Assembly: GCA_027858355.1 (NCBI GenBank)
Contig: JAQICW010000733.1
Location: 1-24,203 of the forward strand
Length of the DNA: 24,203 nucleotides
Source: Desulfobacula sp.
GTDB taxonomy: Bacteria; Desulfobacterota; Desulfobacteria; Desulfobacterales; Desulfobacteraceae
Direction of reading: 5' to 3'
Positions 1-7,813 of this stretch are shown in pieces (within the stretch, counting starts at the first letter, position 1; each line of letters starts with the position of its first letter). A model generated the notes under the pieces. The model was given only the letters and a program-made list of their open reading frames with translations, searched no databases and had not been told where the DNA came from. Both the position numbers and the translations under genes were made by a program.

Positions 1-16
1 AGTGAATATTAGCGAA

Positions 17-72
17 GAGCCCGTTGCGGGAAAACCGCACGGCGGGTTCTGTGAGGGGTGTCATTTCCTCAC
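17..72 (+). ncRNA. Group II intron domain V and domain VI-like hairpin (3' end of an intron)
   Basis: Positions 17-49 fold like a group II intron domain V. The lower helix of 8 pairs (17-24 with 42-49) includes the AGC triad at 18-20 and the typical G-U pair (19 with 47). A two-base bulge sits at 40-41. The upper helix of 5 pairs (25-29 with 35-39) is closed by a GAAAA loop, one base longer than the usual GNRA tetraloop. A second hairpin follows at once: GTGAGG (51-56) pairs with CCTCAC (67-72), where domain VI belongs, but I see no clear bulged branch-point A. The rest of the intron and any reverse transcriptase would lie left of the window. This rests on structure read by eye and on known domain V architecture. 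It could also be a structured leader reused by the insertion sequence. Confidence 0.7.
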
Positions 73-103
73 GAATAATACGTTTAAGTATAGGAGGAAA
101 TAG

Positions 104-1267
104 ATGTCTACTCGACAGAATTCATGTGAAGTTGCAGATGTTTTTCGTCTTTACGGCAAGGATTATCAAAAACAGAATATTCTTTCTTACAAAAAGCTCA
201 AGGTTATGAACCATATAACGGTTTGCCGAACGGCACAGTTGGGTGGTCATATCGAACAGTGTGACCAGTGCGGTTTTGAGCGAATTGCTTATAACTCATG
301 CAGGGACAGGCATTGCCCTAAATGCCAGACCATGACTAAAGAAAAATGGCTTAATGATCGGAAGGCTGATTTGTTGCCCTGTAATTATTTTCATATGGTT
401 TTTACTGTACCCCATAAGATTAATCCAATCATACTGAGCAACAGAAAAATCATGCTGAACAACTTATTTGTCGCTGTAAATCAGACGCTACGGGTATTTG
501 CAAGAGACCCTCAGTGGATAGTTAAAGGGCAAGTTGGATTTATGTGTATCCTTCATACTTGGTCACAAAAGCTTACAGATCATTTTCATATTCATTGTCT
601 TGTTGCTGGCGGAGCTCTTTCGTTTGATAAAAAATGCTGGATTGCTTCAAAAAAGTCTTTTCTGTTCAGGGTTCAGTCGCTGGCCAAGGAATTTAAAAAA
701 CGATATCTTGGACTTTTAGAAAAAGCATATTTGAACAATGACCTATTCTTGCCAGGTAAAACCGCAATATATAAATCCAAAAAAGAATTTAATACGCTTG
801 TTCAATCACTTTTTAAAGTAAAATGGAACATCTATGCCAAGCGGCCATTCGCAGGACCTGAACAGGTGCTTGAATATCTTGGTCGGTACACCCACAGGGT
901 AGCTATATCAAACAACCGGATCAAATCCATTGAGAATGGTAACGTCTGTTTTGAATATAAAGACAGAACAGATAATGATACGATCAAAACAATGACAGTG
1001 TCTGGTCACGAATTTATTCGTAGGTTCCTGCTTCATGTACTTCCACATAATTTTATGAAGATCCGTTATTTTGGATTTTTATCACATAGAAACAAAAAGC
1101 AGGCAATCAGGCTTATCCGAAAACTAATTGCACCTCATGCAATATTGCCACAGAAGATAGAAGAGACTGCTCTTGAAATGATGTTACGCTTGACAGGCCA
1201 TGATATTCTATGCTGTCCCAATTGTAAAAAAGGAAAGATGACGATTATTAAAGAATTACCTAATTAA
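104..1267 (+). CDS. IS91-family (Y2 HUH) transposase
   Basis: A 387-residue transposase of the IS91 type, which nicks and rejoins single-stranded DNA for rolling-circle transposition. An N-terminal zinc-binding region has Cys41, Cys53-x2-Cys56, Cys66 and His70-Cys71-x2-Cys74. The HUH metal site is His162-Ile-His164. Two tyrosines three residues apart, Tyr258 and Tyr262 in a YLGRY motif, match the catalytic pair of IS91-like enzymes. A further Cys pair (CCPNC) lies near the C-terminus. The ATG at 104 follows an AGGAGG sequence (92-97) at good spacing. The gene appears intact and is convergent with the biosynthetic operon that ends at 1398. It is preceded directly by a group II intron-like structure. 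Confidence 0.9.
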   Translation: MSTRQNSCEVADVFRLYGKDYQKQNILSYKKLKVMNHITVCRTAQLGGHIEQCDQCGFERIAYNSCRDRHCPKCQTMTKEKWLNDRKADLLPCNYFHMVFTVPHKINPIILSNRKIMLNNLFVAVNQTLRVFARDPQWIVKGQVGFMCILHTWSQKLTDHFHIHCLVAGGALSFDKKCWIASKKSFLFRVQSLAKEFKKRYLGLLEKAYLNNDLFLPGKTAIYKSKKEFNTLVQSLFKVKWNIYAKRPFAGPEQVLEYLGRYTHRVAISNNRIKSIENGNVCFEYKDRTDNDTIKTMTVSGHEFIRRFLLHVLPHNFMKIRYFGFLSHRNKKQAIRLIRKLIAPHAILPQKIEETALEMMLRLTGHDILCCPNCKKGKMTIIKELPN

Positions 1268-1307
1268 TTTTTAAACTCTTCACAACTGAAATTAAATTGA
1301 GGTTTTA

Positions 1308-1323
1308 GATCTGATGTCAGATC
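1308..1323. repeat. Short perfect palindrome between the transposase and the operon end
   Basis: GATCTGA-TG-TCAGATC is a perfect 7-base inverted repeat with a 2-base centre; with a 4-base loop it forms a 6-pair stem. It lies 40 bases after the transposase stop, where an IS91-type element has its replication-origin end, and 75 bases beyond the stop of the last radical SAM gene. The T-rich run after it on the plus strand is too far away for a standard terminator. The role is unknown. Confidence 0.4.
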
Positions 1324-1397
1324 CCGGCTCTGAAAGATTTGCGGTTTTTTATTTTTGCTCATCAATTTTGATACCGTCAGTCTTTGCTATAAAATTT

Positions 1398-2843
1398 TCA
1401 CATCCGTTTATTTGTGAAAGCAAATTTTAGAAATCCGGTAATGTCTTTAATAAATCTCATCCAGCTGTCCGGCGATTTCCAGATCATTGCCACATATCCC
1501 ATCAGAACCTTTACCCGTTTGAAATGGGATTTGTAAAAATCTATAAAAAGAGCTTCCATTCGTTCTTTTGTGAGGTCTTTGGGTATAAAGAGGAACTGCA
1601 TGCAGTCCATTTTCCCCCAATCTTCATTAAATGTTCCTAGTTCCTTCCCTTGTTCCTTTATTTGGCTATATACGGGTGAACCCGGAAAGGGAGTGAATTT
1701 GGCCAGGTTGAAATCATCAATGGGAAGAGAAAAAACATATGCCTTGCTTTTTTTTATAGTCTCTTCTGATTCACCTGGAAGACCCATCATTAATAACCCC
1801 TTGACCCTAATTCCGGCCTTTTTGATCATATGAATTTTATCTTTCATCATTTCAAGATCAGGATTCTGTCTATGCTGTGCTAAAAGATTTTCATCACCCG
1901 TCTCAATCCCCAGACTGATCATCCAGCAACCTGCGGTCTTCATGAGTTTTAGCAATTCGAAATCAAGGTGTTCGGCTCTTGCTGCACAGTTAAAGGTCAT
2001 TTGCAGCGGTTTTTTAATCATCGCCTGAGCAAATGCTTCCACTCTGGGACGATTAAACGTAAATTGATCATCATAAAAATTGACATGCCGGATATCAAAT
2101 TTGTCTTTAAGATATTTCAAGTGGTTGTACAGGTATTGGGCTGAATTATATCTGAAACTTTTTCGGAAAACTGATCTATCACAGTAACTGCATGAATAAG
2201 GACACCCCCTGCTGGATATGCAGCTTGCATTAGGGACTTTGGGATAATTAAATATGGGAAGTTTATAACTTGAGGGATAACCTGATAATTTTTCATACGC
2301 AGGAAAGGGTAATGTATCCAAATCGATCAGTTTTTTACGGTAACCGGTGAATACAATTTCACCATTTTTTTTTCTGAAAACAATATTCTTTATTTTTTCA
2401 AGGTCTGTTTCATTTGACCTTAATAGCTGGTAAAGGGTGTACTCCCCTTCTCCAGCCACAATATAATCGATCACCGGGTATGACTGCAAAATTTTTTCTT
2501 TTAAGGCAGAAACATGAACGCCTCCGAAAATAATTTTGGTTTCAGGGATAATTTCTTTTGTATATTTTGAAATCCTTATACCATCGAGAAAACTGGAAGT
2601 CGTGCACGAGAAACCGACAAACCCAGGTTTTTCTTTTTCCAGGTATTTCACAATCAAAGCATCTGATTCAGGAGCTGCGTAACAGTCAATAATCTGGGAT
2701 TGGATTTGATATGGTTCAAGGTAGGCAGCAATGCTGGCAAGCCCTAGAGGCGGCATGATGTTTGCCTTTCTGGATATATCTGCTTTGGCATCTGCCGGAT
2801 TATATCCCAGCGGGTGTATCAACAGGATTTTTTTTTGAATCAT
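1398..2843 (-). CDS. B12-binding-type radical SAM protein (third of three)
   Basis: A 481-residue radical SAM enzyme of the BchE-like class. The N-terminal region (about 1-140) has the cobalamin-binding-type fold signature: PPLGLASIAAYL near 31-42, a GG pair near 107-108 and the AGEGEYTL segment near 130-137. The 4Fe-4S cluster motif is Cys214-x3-Cys218-x2-Cys221 in SRGCPYSCSYC. The usual DxHxxG motif that supplies a histidine to cobalt is not visible. Such enzymes generate a 5'-deoxyadenosyl radical, and many methylate or cyclise unactivated carbon. The start overlaps the preceding gene by ATGA (2840-2843), so the three radical SAM genes are translationally coupled. It is the last gene of the operon. 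Substrate unknown; modification of the polyene chain is inference. Confidence 0.88.
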   Translation of the reverse strand: MIQKKILLIHPLGYNPADAKADISRKANIMPPLGLASIAAYLEPYQIQSQIIDCYAAPESDALIVKYLEKEKPGFVGFSCTTSSFLDGIRISKYTKEIIPETKIIFGGVHVSALKEKILQSYPVIDYIVAGEGEYTLYQLLRSNETDLEKIKNIVFRKKNGEIVFTGYRKKLIDLDTLPFPAYEKLSGYPSSYKLPIFNYPKVPNASCISSRGCPYSCSYCDRSVFRKSFRYNSAQYLYNHLKYLKDKFDIRHVNFYDDQFTFNRPRVEAFAQAMIKKPLQMTFNCAARAEHLDFELLKLMKTAGCWMISLGIETGDENLLAQHRQNPDLEMMKDKIHMIKKAGIRVKGLLMMGLPGESEETIKKSKAYVFSLPIDDFNLAKFTPFPGSPVYSQIKEQGKELGTFNEDWGKMDCMQFLFIPKDLTKERMEALFIDFYKSHFKRVKVLMGYVAMIWKSPDSWMRFIKDITGFLKFAFTNKRM

Positions 2844-4219
2844 GTTTTAAAGTATCTGTTTTGGTTCTTTTTTTTAAGTTTTATAGCCATATCCCACAAC
2901 AATCCCTTAAAACCGAATATTTTTAAAGCTCTCATCCTCATTTGTCCGTCTTCCGGTGGAAAAAACCGATCTTTTCTCCTATGGAAAGCCTCTTTAATCT
3001 TTATATCCATCCAGTTCTTATCGACAAGCGGAGAAAAATAATAACAGGGTTTTAAAAGGTTATTATCATCGGAAATGATCCCTTCCTTAACTGCAATTTT
3101 ATGTATGCCTGTCTGCGGTAGGACCCGGATGCCAGAAAACACAAAAACAGCACACTTTTCCAACCGTTCTATATTTTTCAATCCTTCCAGAACAGTTGCC
3201 TGTGTCTCTTTTGGCCCTCCAAACATGAAAAAGTGAGCACAAGGGATATCTGCCTTAATACAATTTTCATTAAAGGCAAATATATCTTCAAAATTAAAGG
3301 ATTTGTTTATTCCCTTTAAGGTCGCATCACAAGCCGCATCGGAACCGACTTCCATGGCGTAAAGGCCAGAATTTTTTAACAGCTTCAGTTCAGATAGTTT
3401 GATATTTTCAGGCCTGAAATAGGCAGCCCATCTGATATTGCATTTTTCCTTGATCATTTGTTCTGCTATCTCAAGATAATAGCCCTGGCGGTCATTAAAA
3501 ACTGAATCTGTAAAAAACAATGTGTCAACATTAAACTTTTTTTTTAATTGAATCAGGTTCGCCACAACAAATTTAGGGATCTGGTACCGAAGTTCTTTCC
3601 CCTCGATTAAAGGATATGAACAATAATTACATCCATGCGGGCATCCTCTTTTGGTTTGATAATTTAACATGCCGCTTTGATCAAAGTAATAATCCACCAA
3701 CTCTTTTTCATAAAGCGGGGAGAGAAATTGTCCATTGTTAATGAGTGTTTCAGGGGGAGATAGAATTTTTTTTGTTTTGATATTATTTAAAATATTATCA
3801 ATGAGCTTATTAAACGAAACCTCACCTTCTCCTACAATACCAAAATCTGCATCCAGCAATTCCAATATTTGTTCCGGCATGATTGAAAAGGCAGGACCAC
3901 CCAGGATGATAGGACTTTGTGAAATTTTTCGAATATGTTCAACCAGGGGTTTAATATCTGCAAGATACCCTGTGTTCGAAGGGGAAAGTGAATCCACATT
4001 GTCTATGTTTCGAATGGAGATCCCAATAAAATCAGGCTTAAATTGTGAAATGGAACTGGTCATTGACGAGAATATGTTTTTAAGGTTTAAAAGCAGATCA
4101 AGCTGTTTCACTTCATGGCCATTTTGTTCTAATGAAGATGCAATAAGCGCCATTCCCAGAGGATAAACCGGCAGCGGTTCTGTAGTTGTGTTTGAAGAAA
4201 TCAGTAATATCCTGCTCAT
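2840..4219 (-). CDS. B12-binding-type radical SAM protein (second of three)
   Basis: A 459-residue radical SAM enzyme with a B12-binding-like N-terminal region. It shows YPLGMALIASSLEQNGHEV near 19-37, a GG pair at 107-108 and GIVGEGEVSF near 127-136. The cluster-binding motif is Cys193-x3-Cys197-x2-Cys200 in KRGCPHGCNYC. No DxHxxG motif for histidine ligation of cobalt is seen. A further domain of about 250 residues follows the SAM core motif. It overlaps the upstream radical SAM gene by 4 bases (4216-4219) and the downstream one by 4 bases (2840-2843), so the three products are probably made in fixed proportion. Its reaction is unknown. The family includes methyltransferases, cyclases and oxidative enzymes. 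Confidence 0.87.
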   Translation of the reverse strand: MSRILLISSNTTTEPLPVYPLGMALIASSLEQNGHEVKQLDLLLNLKNIFSSMTSSISQFKPDFIGISIRNIDNVDSLSPSNTGYLADIKPLVEHIRKISQSPIILGGPAFSIMPEQILELLDADFGIVGEGEVSFNKLIDNILNNIKTKKILSPPETLINNGQFLSPLYEKELVDYYFDQSGMLNYQTKRGCPHGCNYCSYPLIEGKELRYQIPKFVVANLIQLKKKFNVDTLFFTDSVFNDRQGYYLEIAEQMIKEKCNIRWAAYFRPENIKLSELKLLKNSGLYAMEVGSDAACDATLKGINKSFNFEDIFAFNENCIKADIPCAHFFMFGGPKETQATVLEGLKNIERLEKCAVFVFSGIRVLPQTGIHKIAVKEGIISDDNNLLKPCYYFSPLVDKNWMDIKIKEAFHRRKDRFFPPEDGQMRMRALKIFGFKGLLWDMAIKLKKKNQNRYFKT

Positions 4220-5478
4220 GGGGCCGCAACCTTTTTGAACGATCTTTTTTCCCGTGGATTATATTTTCTGTATGTTCCGTCAAGAATTTCTTTTTTTATG
4301 ACCTTGAAAAATAATTCTCCCATTTTTGTCTGATATCCGCCGTCGGAATAAAAGGTATCCCATGCATAGTTATAGAGTTCTTCTAATTTTTTGCAAGACA
4401 TGTTTTTGGGTTGGAAAACGACCTTGTCACAGGTGTAATCAATCCAGTTGTTACTCAGGATACGATTTTCATCTTTATATTTTTTTCGGATCGGAGATTT
4501 TGGAAAAGGTGTTAAAATTGTGAATTCGGCCAGATCCAGCTTGATTTTTGCTAAAAACTCCACAAGGGTTTTAATATACTTTTCATCATGATCATCCGTC
4601 CCCAAAAGAATGGTACCTTCTACACCGATACCATGATCATGAAGTCTTTTAACTCTATTTTTGATAACATCTGACGTATCAAACACTGCCTGGTAGACAT
4701 ACCAGCACCCGGCTTTGGCAGCAAGTTTGAGAACCTGGTCATCATCCATCAAAGGATGGGAAACCCATTTTTTCATTAATGGTTTCATGGCTGTGAACAG
4801 CTCAATGAGCCATTCCTTATCATGGGCAAGAGAGTTATCTACAATAAAAAGCCGGTTGTTTGGTATGGATTCCATCTCTTTGATAACAGCTTCAACAGGT
4901 CTGGGTCTAAATAGTCGTCCCCCAAGAAATCCGTTACAACAGGGAAAACAATTGAATTTGCACCCCCGGGACGTATGGACAAGATCAAGCATCTGTATGC
5001 CCCTGTAATTATACAGACTCCTTTTTAGAATATCCCTTTTTGCTGTGTTAACCAGACTGATTTCAGGAAAATTATTCATGTAATCATAGACTTTTTTCAT
5101 TTTGTTTTGCGTAAAGTCACTGAAAACCTGAGCCATACGTCCTTCAGCCTCCCCTAGGAATACCGAATCTGCATGAAGTTTAACTTCTTCAGAATGAAGC
5201 ATGACGGCAATACCGCCAAACAGTACAGGGATTCCCATTTCCCTATATCGGTCGGCAATTTCAAATGCCCGGGGAAGCTGGCATGTCAGCATAACTGAAA
5301 GTGCTGCGATATCAACACTATCGTCATACTCAAGCATTTGGACGTTTTCATCGATAAAATCAACTTCAACATCTTCCGGAAGTGTGGCCGCATAAACAAC
5401 AGGTCCATGGGGGGGCAGATGAAATTCTGTTTGTTTTGCAAGTCTTGGCCAGGTGGGATATATCAGTTGCATTTTCAT
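4216..5478 (-). CDS. B12-binding-type radical SAM protein (first of three)
   Basis: A 420-residue radical SAM protein. The cluster motif is Cys173-x3-Cys177-x2-Cys180 in SRGCKFNCFPCC, with an extra adjacent Cys181. The N-terminal part (about 1-130) resembles a B12-binding domain (GG near 88-89, then VFLGEAEG near 106-113) but lacks DxHxxG. The open frame extends upstream to 5553. I chose the ATG at 5478 because it follows an AAGGAC ribosome binding site (5486-5491) and starts 4 bases after the stop of the preceding gene, whereas the longer start would overlap that gene by 71 bases. The position directly behind the chain-length-factor gene suggests the product acts on the polyketide chain, but the reaction is unknown. 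Confidence 0.87.
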   Translation of the reverse strand: MKMQLIYPTWPRLAKQTEFHLPPHGPVVYAATLPEDVEVDFIDENVQMLEYDDSVDIAALSVMLTCQLPRAFEIADRYREMGIPVLFGGIAVMLHSEEVKLHADSVFLGEAEGRMAQVFSDFTQNKMKKVYDYMNNFPEISLVNTAKRDILKRSLYNYRGIQMLDLVHTSRGCKFNCFPCCNGFLGGRLFRPRPVEAVIKEMESIPNNRLFIVDNSLAHDKEWLIELFTAMKPLMKKWVSHPLMDDDQVLKLAAKAGCWYVYQAVFDTSDVIKNRVKRLHDHGIGVEGTILLGTDDHDEKYIKTLVEFLAKIKLDLAEFTILTPFPKSPIRKKYKDENRILSNNWIDYTCDKVVFQPKNMSCKKLEELYNYAWDTFYSDGGYQTKMGELFFKVIKKEILDGTYRKYNPREKRSFKKVAAP

Positions 5479-5482
5479 ATTG

Positions 5483-6211
5483 TCAGTCCTTGTAATGTTC
5501 ATATTTTCCGGTTTGCACTTTTTTTTTGGTAGTACATTTTTGTGCAAGATCATATAGCCCGGTTATTTTAATGTTGTTTTGATAATAATAGCTTTCCAGT
5601 GAGGTCGATTTTATTGTTCCATAGGAATGAGGGCAATTTTTCTGTATGACAAAAAAAAGGGAGCCAGGATTCACGATGTTGGAACTGGAAAAAATTGCTT
5701 TGATATCGGAATTGCACGTGCCACATAGAACTATATCGGATGCGCCTGTGTCTATGATTTCAAGTGCCATAAAAAGACCTTTTAGGCCGTTTGATTTTTC
5801 TTCATTAATCACAAAGCTTTCTCCTGCCAGACCAAAATATATAGCGGCTTCTCCTAAAAAACTTGAGGCAAGAGTATAGGCAAATACAGCCGGGCTTGGC
5901 AATGTTCTTGACATTGTTTTCTGAAAGTTTATATCTGTCTCAAGACATCCTGTAACCGTTGATGCAATCACACTGATATCCTTTTTCCCTTCATCTTTTC
6001 TTATGCCTGCATCCTCAATGGCAAAGGCAATGGCTGCAAAACCAAGCTTTGAAAAAGCATCCATCCGTCCAAAAGGTTTATAAGGGTCACTCAGGATATC
6101 TTTCCTTTTAATTTGGGGTAACGTGGTGTTTTGGCTAAATTGTTGAATACGAGCCATATGTCCCATGGATTCTTTTGATACCCAGCCTATTCCGGTTATA
6201 AATGCTTCCAT
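5483..6211 (-). CDS. Ketosynthase-like chain length factor (Cys-less, N-terminal domain only)
   Basis: A 242-residue protein that starts like a ketosynthase (MEAFITGIGWVS) and follows the first half of the fold, including the GRMDAFSKLGFAA segment, then stops before the second catalytic half. Where an active ketosynthase has its nucleophile (ACAS), this protein reads FVINEEKSNG, with no cysteine; the histidine region is absent. The length and features fit the short chain-length-factor family of aryl polyene loci (ApeC type, Ketoacyl-synt_2), which pairs with an active ketosynthase. The active partner is probably the ketosynthase encoded 11 bases upstream (6223-7350). A truncated pseudogene is less likely because the gene sits in tight coding order between two intact genes. 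Confidence 0.8.
   Translation of the reverse strand: MEAFITGIGWVSKESMGHMARIQQFSQNTTLPQIKRKDILSDPYKPFGRMDAFSKLGFAAIAFAIEDAGIRKDEGKKDISVIASTVTGCLETDINFQKTMSRTLPSPAVFAYTLASSFLGEAAIYFGLAGESFVINEEKSNGLKGLFMALEIIDTGASDIVLCGTCNSDIKAIFSSSNIVNPGSLFFVIQKNCPHSYGTIKSTSLESYYYQNNIKITGLYDLAQKCTTKKKVQTGKYEHYKD
5486..5491 (-). promoter_or_regulatory. Ribosome binding site that sets the start of the first radical SAM gene
   Basis: The minus strand reads AAGGAC here, 7 bases before the ATG at 5478. It lies inside the last codons of the upstream gene, whose TGA is at 5483-5485. This supports the shorter start and tight translational coupling. Confidence 0.6.
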
Positions 6212-6222
6212 ATCTTTTCTTT

Positions 6223-7350
6223 TTACACTTTTTTTAGAATGACAGCAGCATTGGTACCACCAAAACCTGAATTTGTTGTTAAAATATAATCCCCTCTTAA
6301 GGGCCGGGCATCCGGGCTAATTATTTTTTCAGCGCCTTTTTCCGGATCAAGAAATCCATGAGTACCGGGCATTATCTCTTCTTTGAGCATCTTCGCGCAA
6401 AGAGCGATTTCAATACCGCCGGCAGCGCCAAGTGTGTGGCCGATGGCCCCTTTTATGGAATTGGCGATAACCTGATTTGGATTAAACATTGAGTGAATAG
6501 CATTTATTTCCATTGAATCATTATATTTTGTACCTGTTCCATGGGTATTGATGGCATGGATGTCCTCTGTAAGAATATCGGCCTTTTTGCAGGCTTTTCC
6601 TATGGCCAGCTTCAACCCATAACCATCTCTTGCAGGAGCCGTCAGGTGGCTTGCGTCATTGGCAATCCCCCAGCCTGCAATCCGGCAGAGAGGGGAGACG
6701 CTTTGGGCCTTTGCTACTTTTTCGTTCATTAGCATAATGGCGGCAGTCCCTTCTCCAAGCGTCAGGCCTTTTCTATTCTTATCAAAGGGTCTGGCAGGTT
6801 CATTAGACATGGCCCCAAGGACTGAAAATCCTGAGAAAACAAATTGCGAAATCGTGTCCATGCAGCAAACCAAAATTGAATCGACAACTCCCATTTGTAT
6901 GAGGGACGCACCTTTTGCAACAGCAATGGTGGAAGAGGCACATGCTGAATTGATATTTATTCCGTTGTTATTTAGCCCCATTTTTAAAGCAATATATTCG
7001 GTTAGATCAGATAATAAAATATTCTTTGGGAGCATTTTGGAGTCTGTATTGTTTTTTCCCAGCAGATCAATGCCGGCTTTTGTAGAAGCAGTTATCAGAA
7101 AAGTATCACTTTCAATCCTGCCAAGTTGTTCTATCAGCATATCGGATAACTGAAAAATTAAGGACGTCTTTTTTGTATGATCCAGACCCTTGATCGCTCC
7201 TGCAAAAGGACTTGTGTGGTAGGAGGTGTTGTTAAATCTTGTGATCTTGCTGATGCCTGATTTTTTGTTCATTAGACCATTATAAAGAGATTCAAGATCA
7301 GCCCCCATGGCAGTGATGGCGAAAGCGTCGGTTATATAGACAGGGTTCAT
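6223..7350 (-). CDS. Beta-ketoacyl-ACP synthase (FabF-like)
   Basis: A 375-residue condensing enzyme with the complete triad: Cys137 in NSACASS, His270 in NTHGTGT and His305 in GAIGHTLGAAGG. It would extend an acyl chain by decarboxylative condensation with malonyl-ACP. I chose the ATG at 7350, which gives an ATGA overlap with the thioesterase stop and a normal KS N-terminus (MNPVYITDAF); an upstream ATG at 7371 has no visible ribosome binding site. It lies directly before the chain-length-factor-like gene, so the two are likely subunits of one heterodimer, as proposed for ApeO-ApeC. It is slightly shorter than typical FabF proteins of about 410 residues. Confidence 0.9.
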   Translation of the reverse strand: MNPVYITDAFAITAMGADLESLYNGLMNKKSGISKITRFNNTSYHTSPFAGAIKGLDHTKKTSLIFQLSDMLIEQLGRIESDTFLITASTKAGIDLLGKNNTDSKMLPKNILLSDLTEYIALKMGLNNNGININSACASSTIAVAKGASLIQMGVVDSILVCCMDTISQFVFSGFSVLGAMSNEPARPFDKNRKGLTLGEGTAAIMLMNEKVAKAQSVSPLCRIAGWGIANDASHLTAPARDGYGLKLAIGKACKKADILTEDIHAINTHGTGTKYNDSMEINAIHSMFNPNQVIANSIKGAIGHTLGAAGGIEIALCAKMLKEEIMPGTHGFLDPEKGAEKIISPDARPLRGDYILTTNSGFGGTNAAVILKKV

Positions 7351-7808
7351 ATAAGCTTGCCGACTATCCATTTTTCACAGAAATCTTTATAGTAGGCAGG
7401 CTGGGTCAGGAAAAGTTCATAATCGGTATTCAGCATCATCTGAACCACATATCCGGTTGCGACAACCTTGTTTTCTTTGTTTCTAATAATATACTCACTG
7501 TTTATCCTGGAGGCTTCAGTGTAATGAAGAATCCCTTCTATTGTAATCTCTTCCATGAATCTTAAAGGATTGATAAAGTCGACATGGACTGTTTTTATTG
7601 GGGCTAAAATTCCCCGGGAGTACAAATCCATATATCCTATTCCATAATGGTTCTCAAGTTGTATCCTGGCATCCTCAAAAAAACTGGTATAATGTCCATG
7701 CCATGCAATCTGAAGCATATCAATTTCTTCAAATCGAATCTGCCTTTTAACAATCCCTTTTAGAGGCATTGGATCATCAGACTTTTTTTTGAAATAAGGT
7801 TTTTTCAT
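7347..7808 (-). CDS. Hotdog-fold acyl thioesterase (4HBT-like)
   Basis: A 153-residue single-domain hotdog protein of the 4-hydroxybenzoyl-CoA thioesterase / YbgC type. The N-terminal motif EEIDMLQIAWHGHY contains Asp30, His37 and Tyr40, in the place of the family's DxxGxxxxxxY active-site segment. The rest is the expected short beta-sheet domain. Thioesterases of this kind occur in aryl polyene loci, where they may free the finished chain or remove stalled intermediates. The gene follows the PlsC-like gene by 5 bases and overlaps the next ketosynthase by ATGA. No clear ribosome binding site precedes the ATG at 7808, and an internal ATG at 7769 is possible. It is not a dehydratase by its motif, although both belong to the hotdog fold. 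Confidence 0.82.
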   Translation of the reverse strand: MKKPYFKKKSDDPMPLKGIVKRQIRFEEIDMLQIAWHGHYTSFFEDARIQLENHYGIGYMDLYSRGILAPIKTVHVDFINPLRFMEEITIEGILHYTEASRINSEYIIRNKENKVVATGYVVQMMLNTDYELFLTQPAYYKDFCEKWIVGKLI

Positions 7809-7813
7809 GAGTT

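Larger units (their letters stand above)
92..1323 (+). mobile_element. IS91-family insertion sequence, ends not defined
   Basis: The element is recognised only by its transposase (104-1267) and a short palindrome downstream (1308-1323). IS91-type elements move by rolling-circle replication and lack terminal inverted repeats and target duplications, so the borders cannot be read from one copy. The coordinates given run from the ribosome binding site to the palindrome and are a minimum estimate. Confidence 0.4.

Noticed and set aside
1308..1360. Intrinsic terminator for the transposase or the operon
   Set aside because: The palindrome has no T-run directly after it on either strand, and the T-rich stretch at 1345-1356 has only a three-pair stem before it.
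6659..7153. Plus-strand open frame of 164 codons
   Set aside because: It mirrors the ketosynthase at 6223-7350, which has a complete active site.
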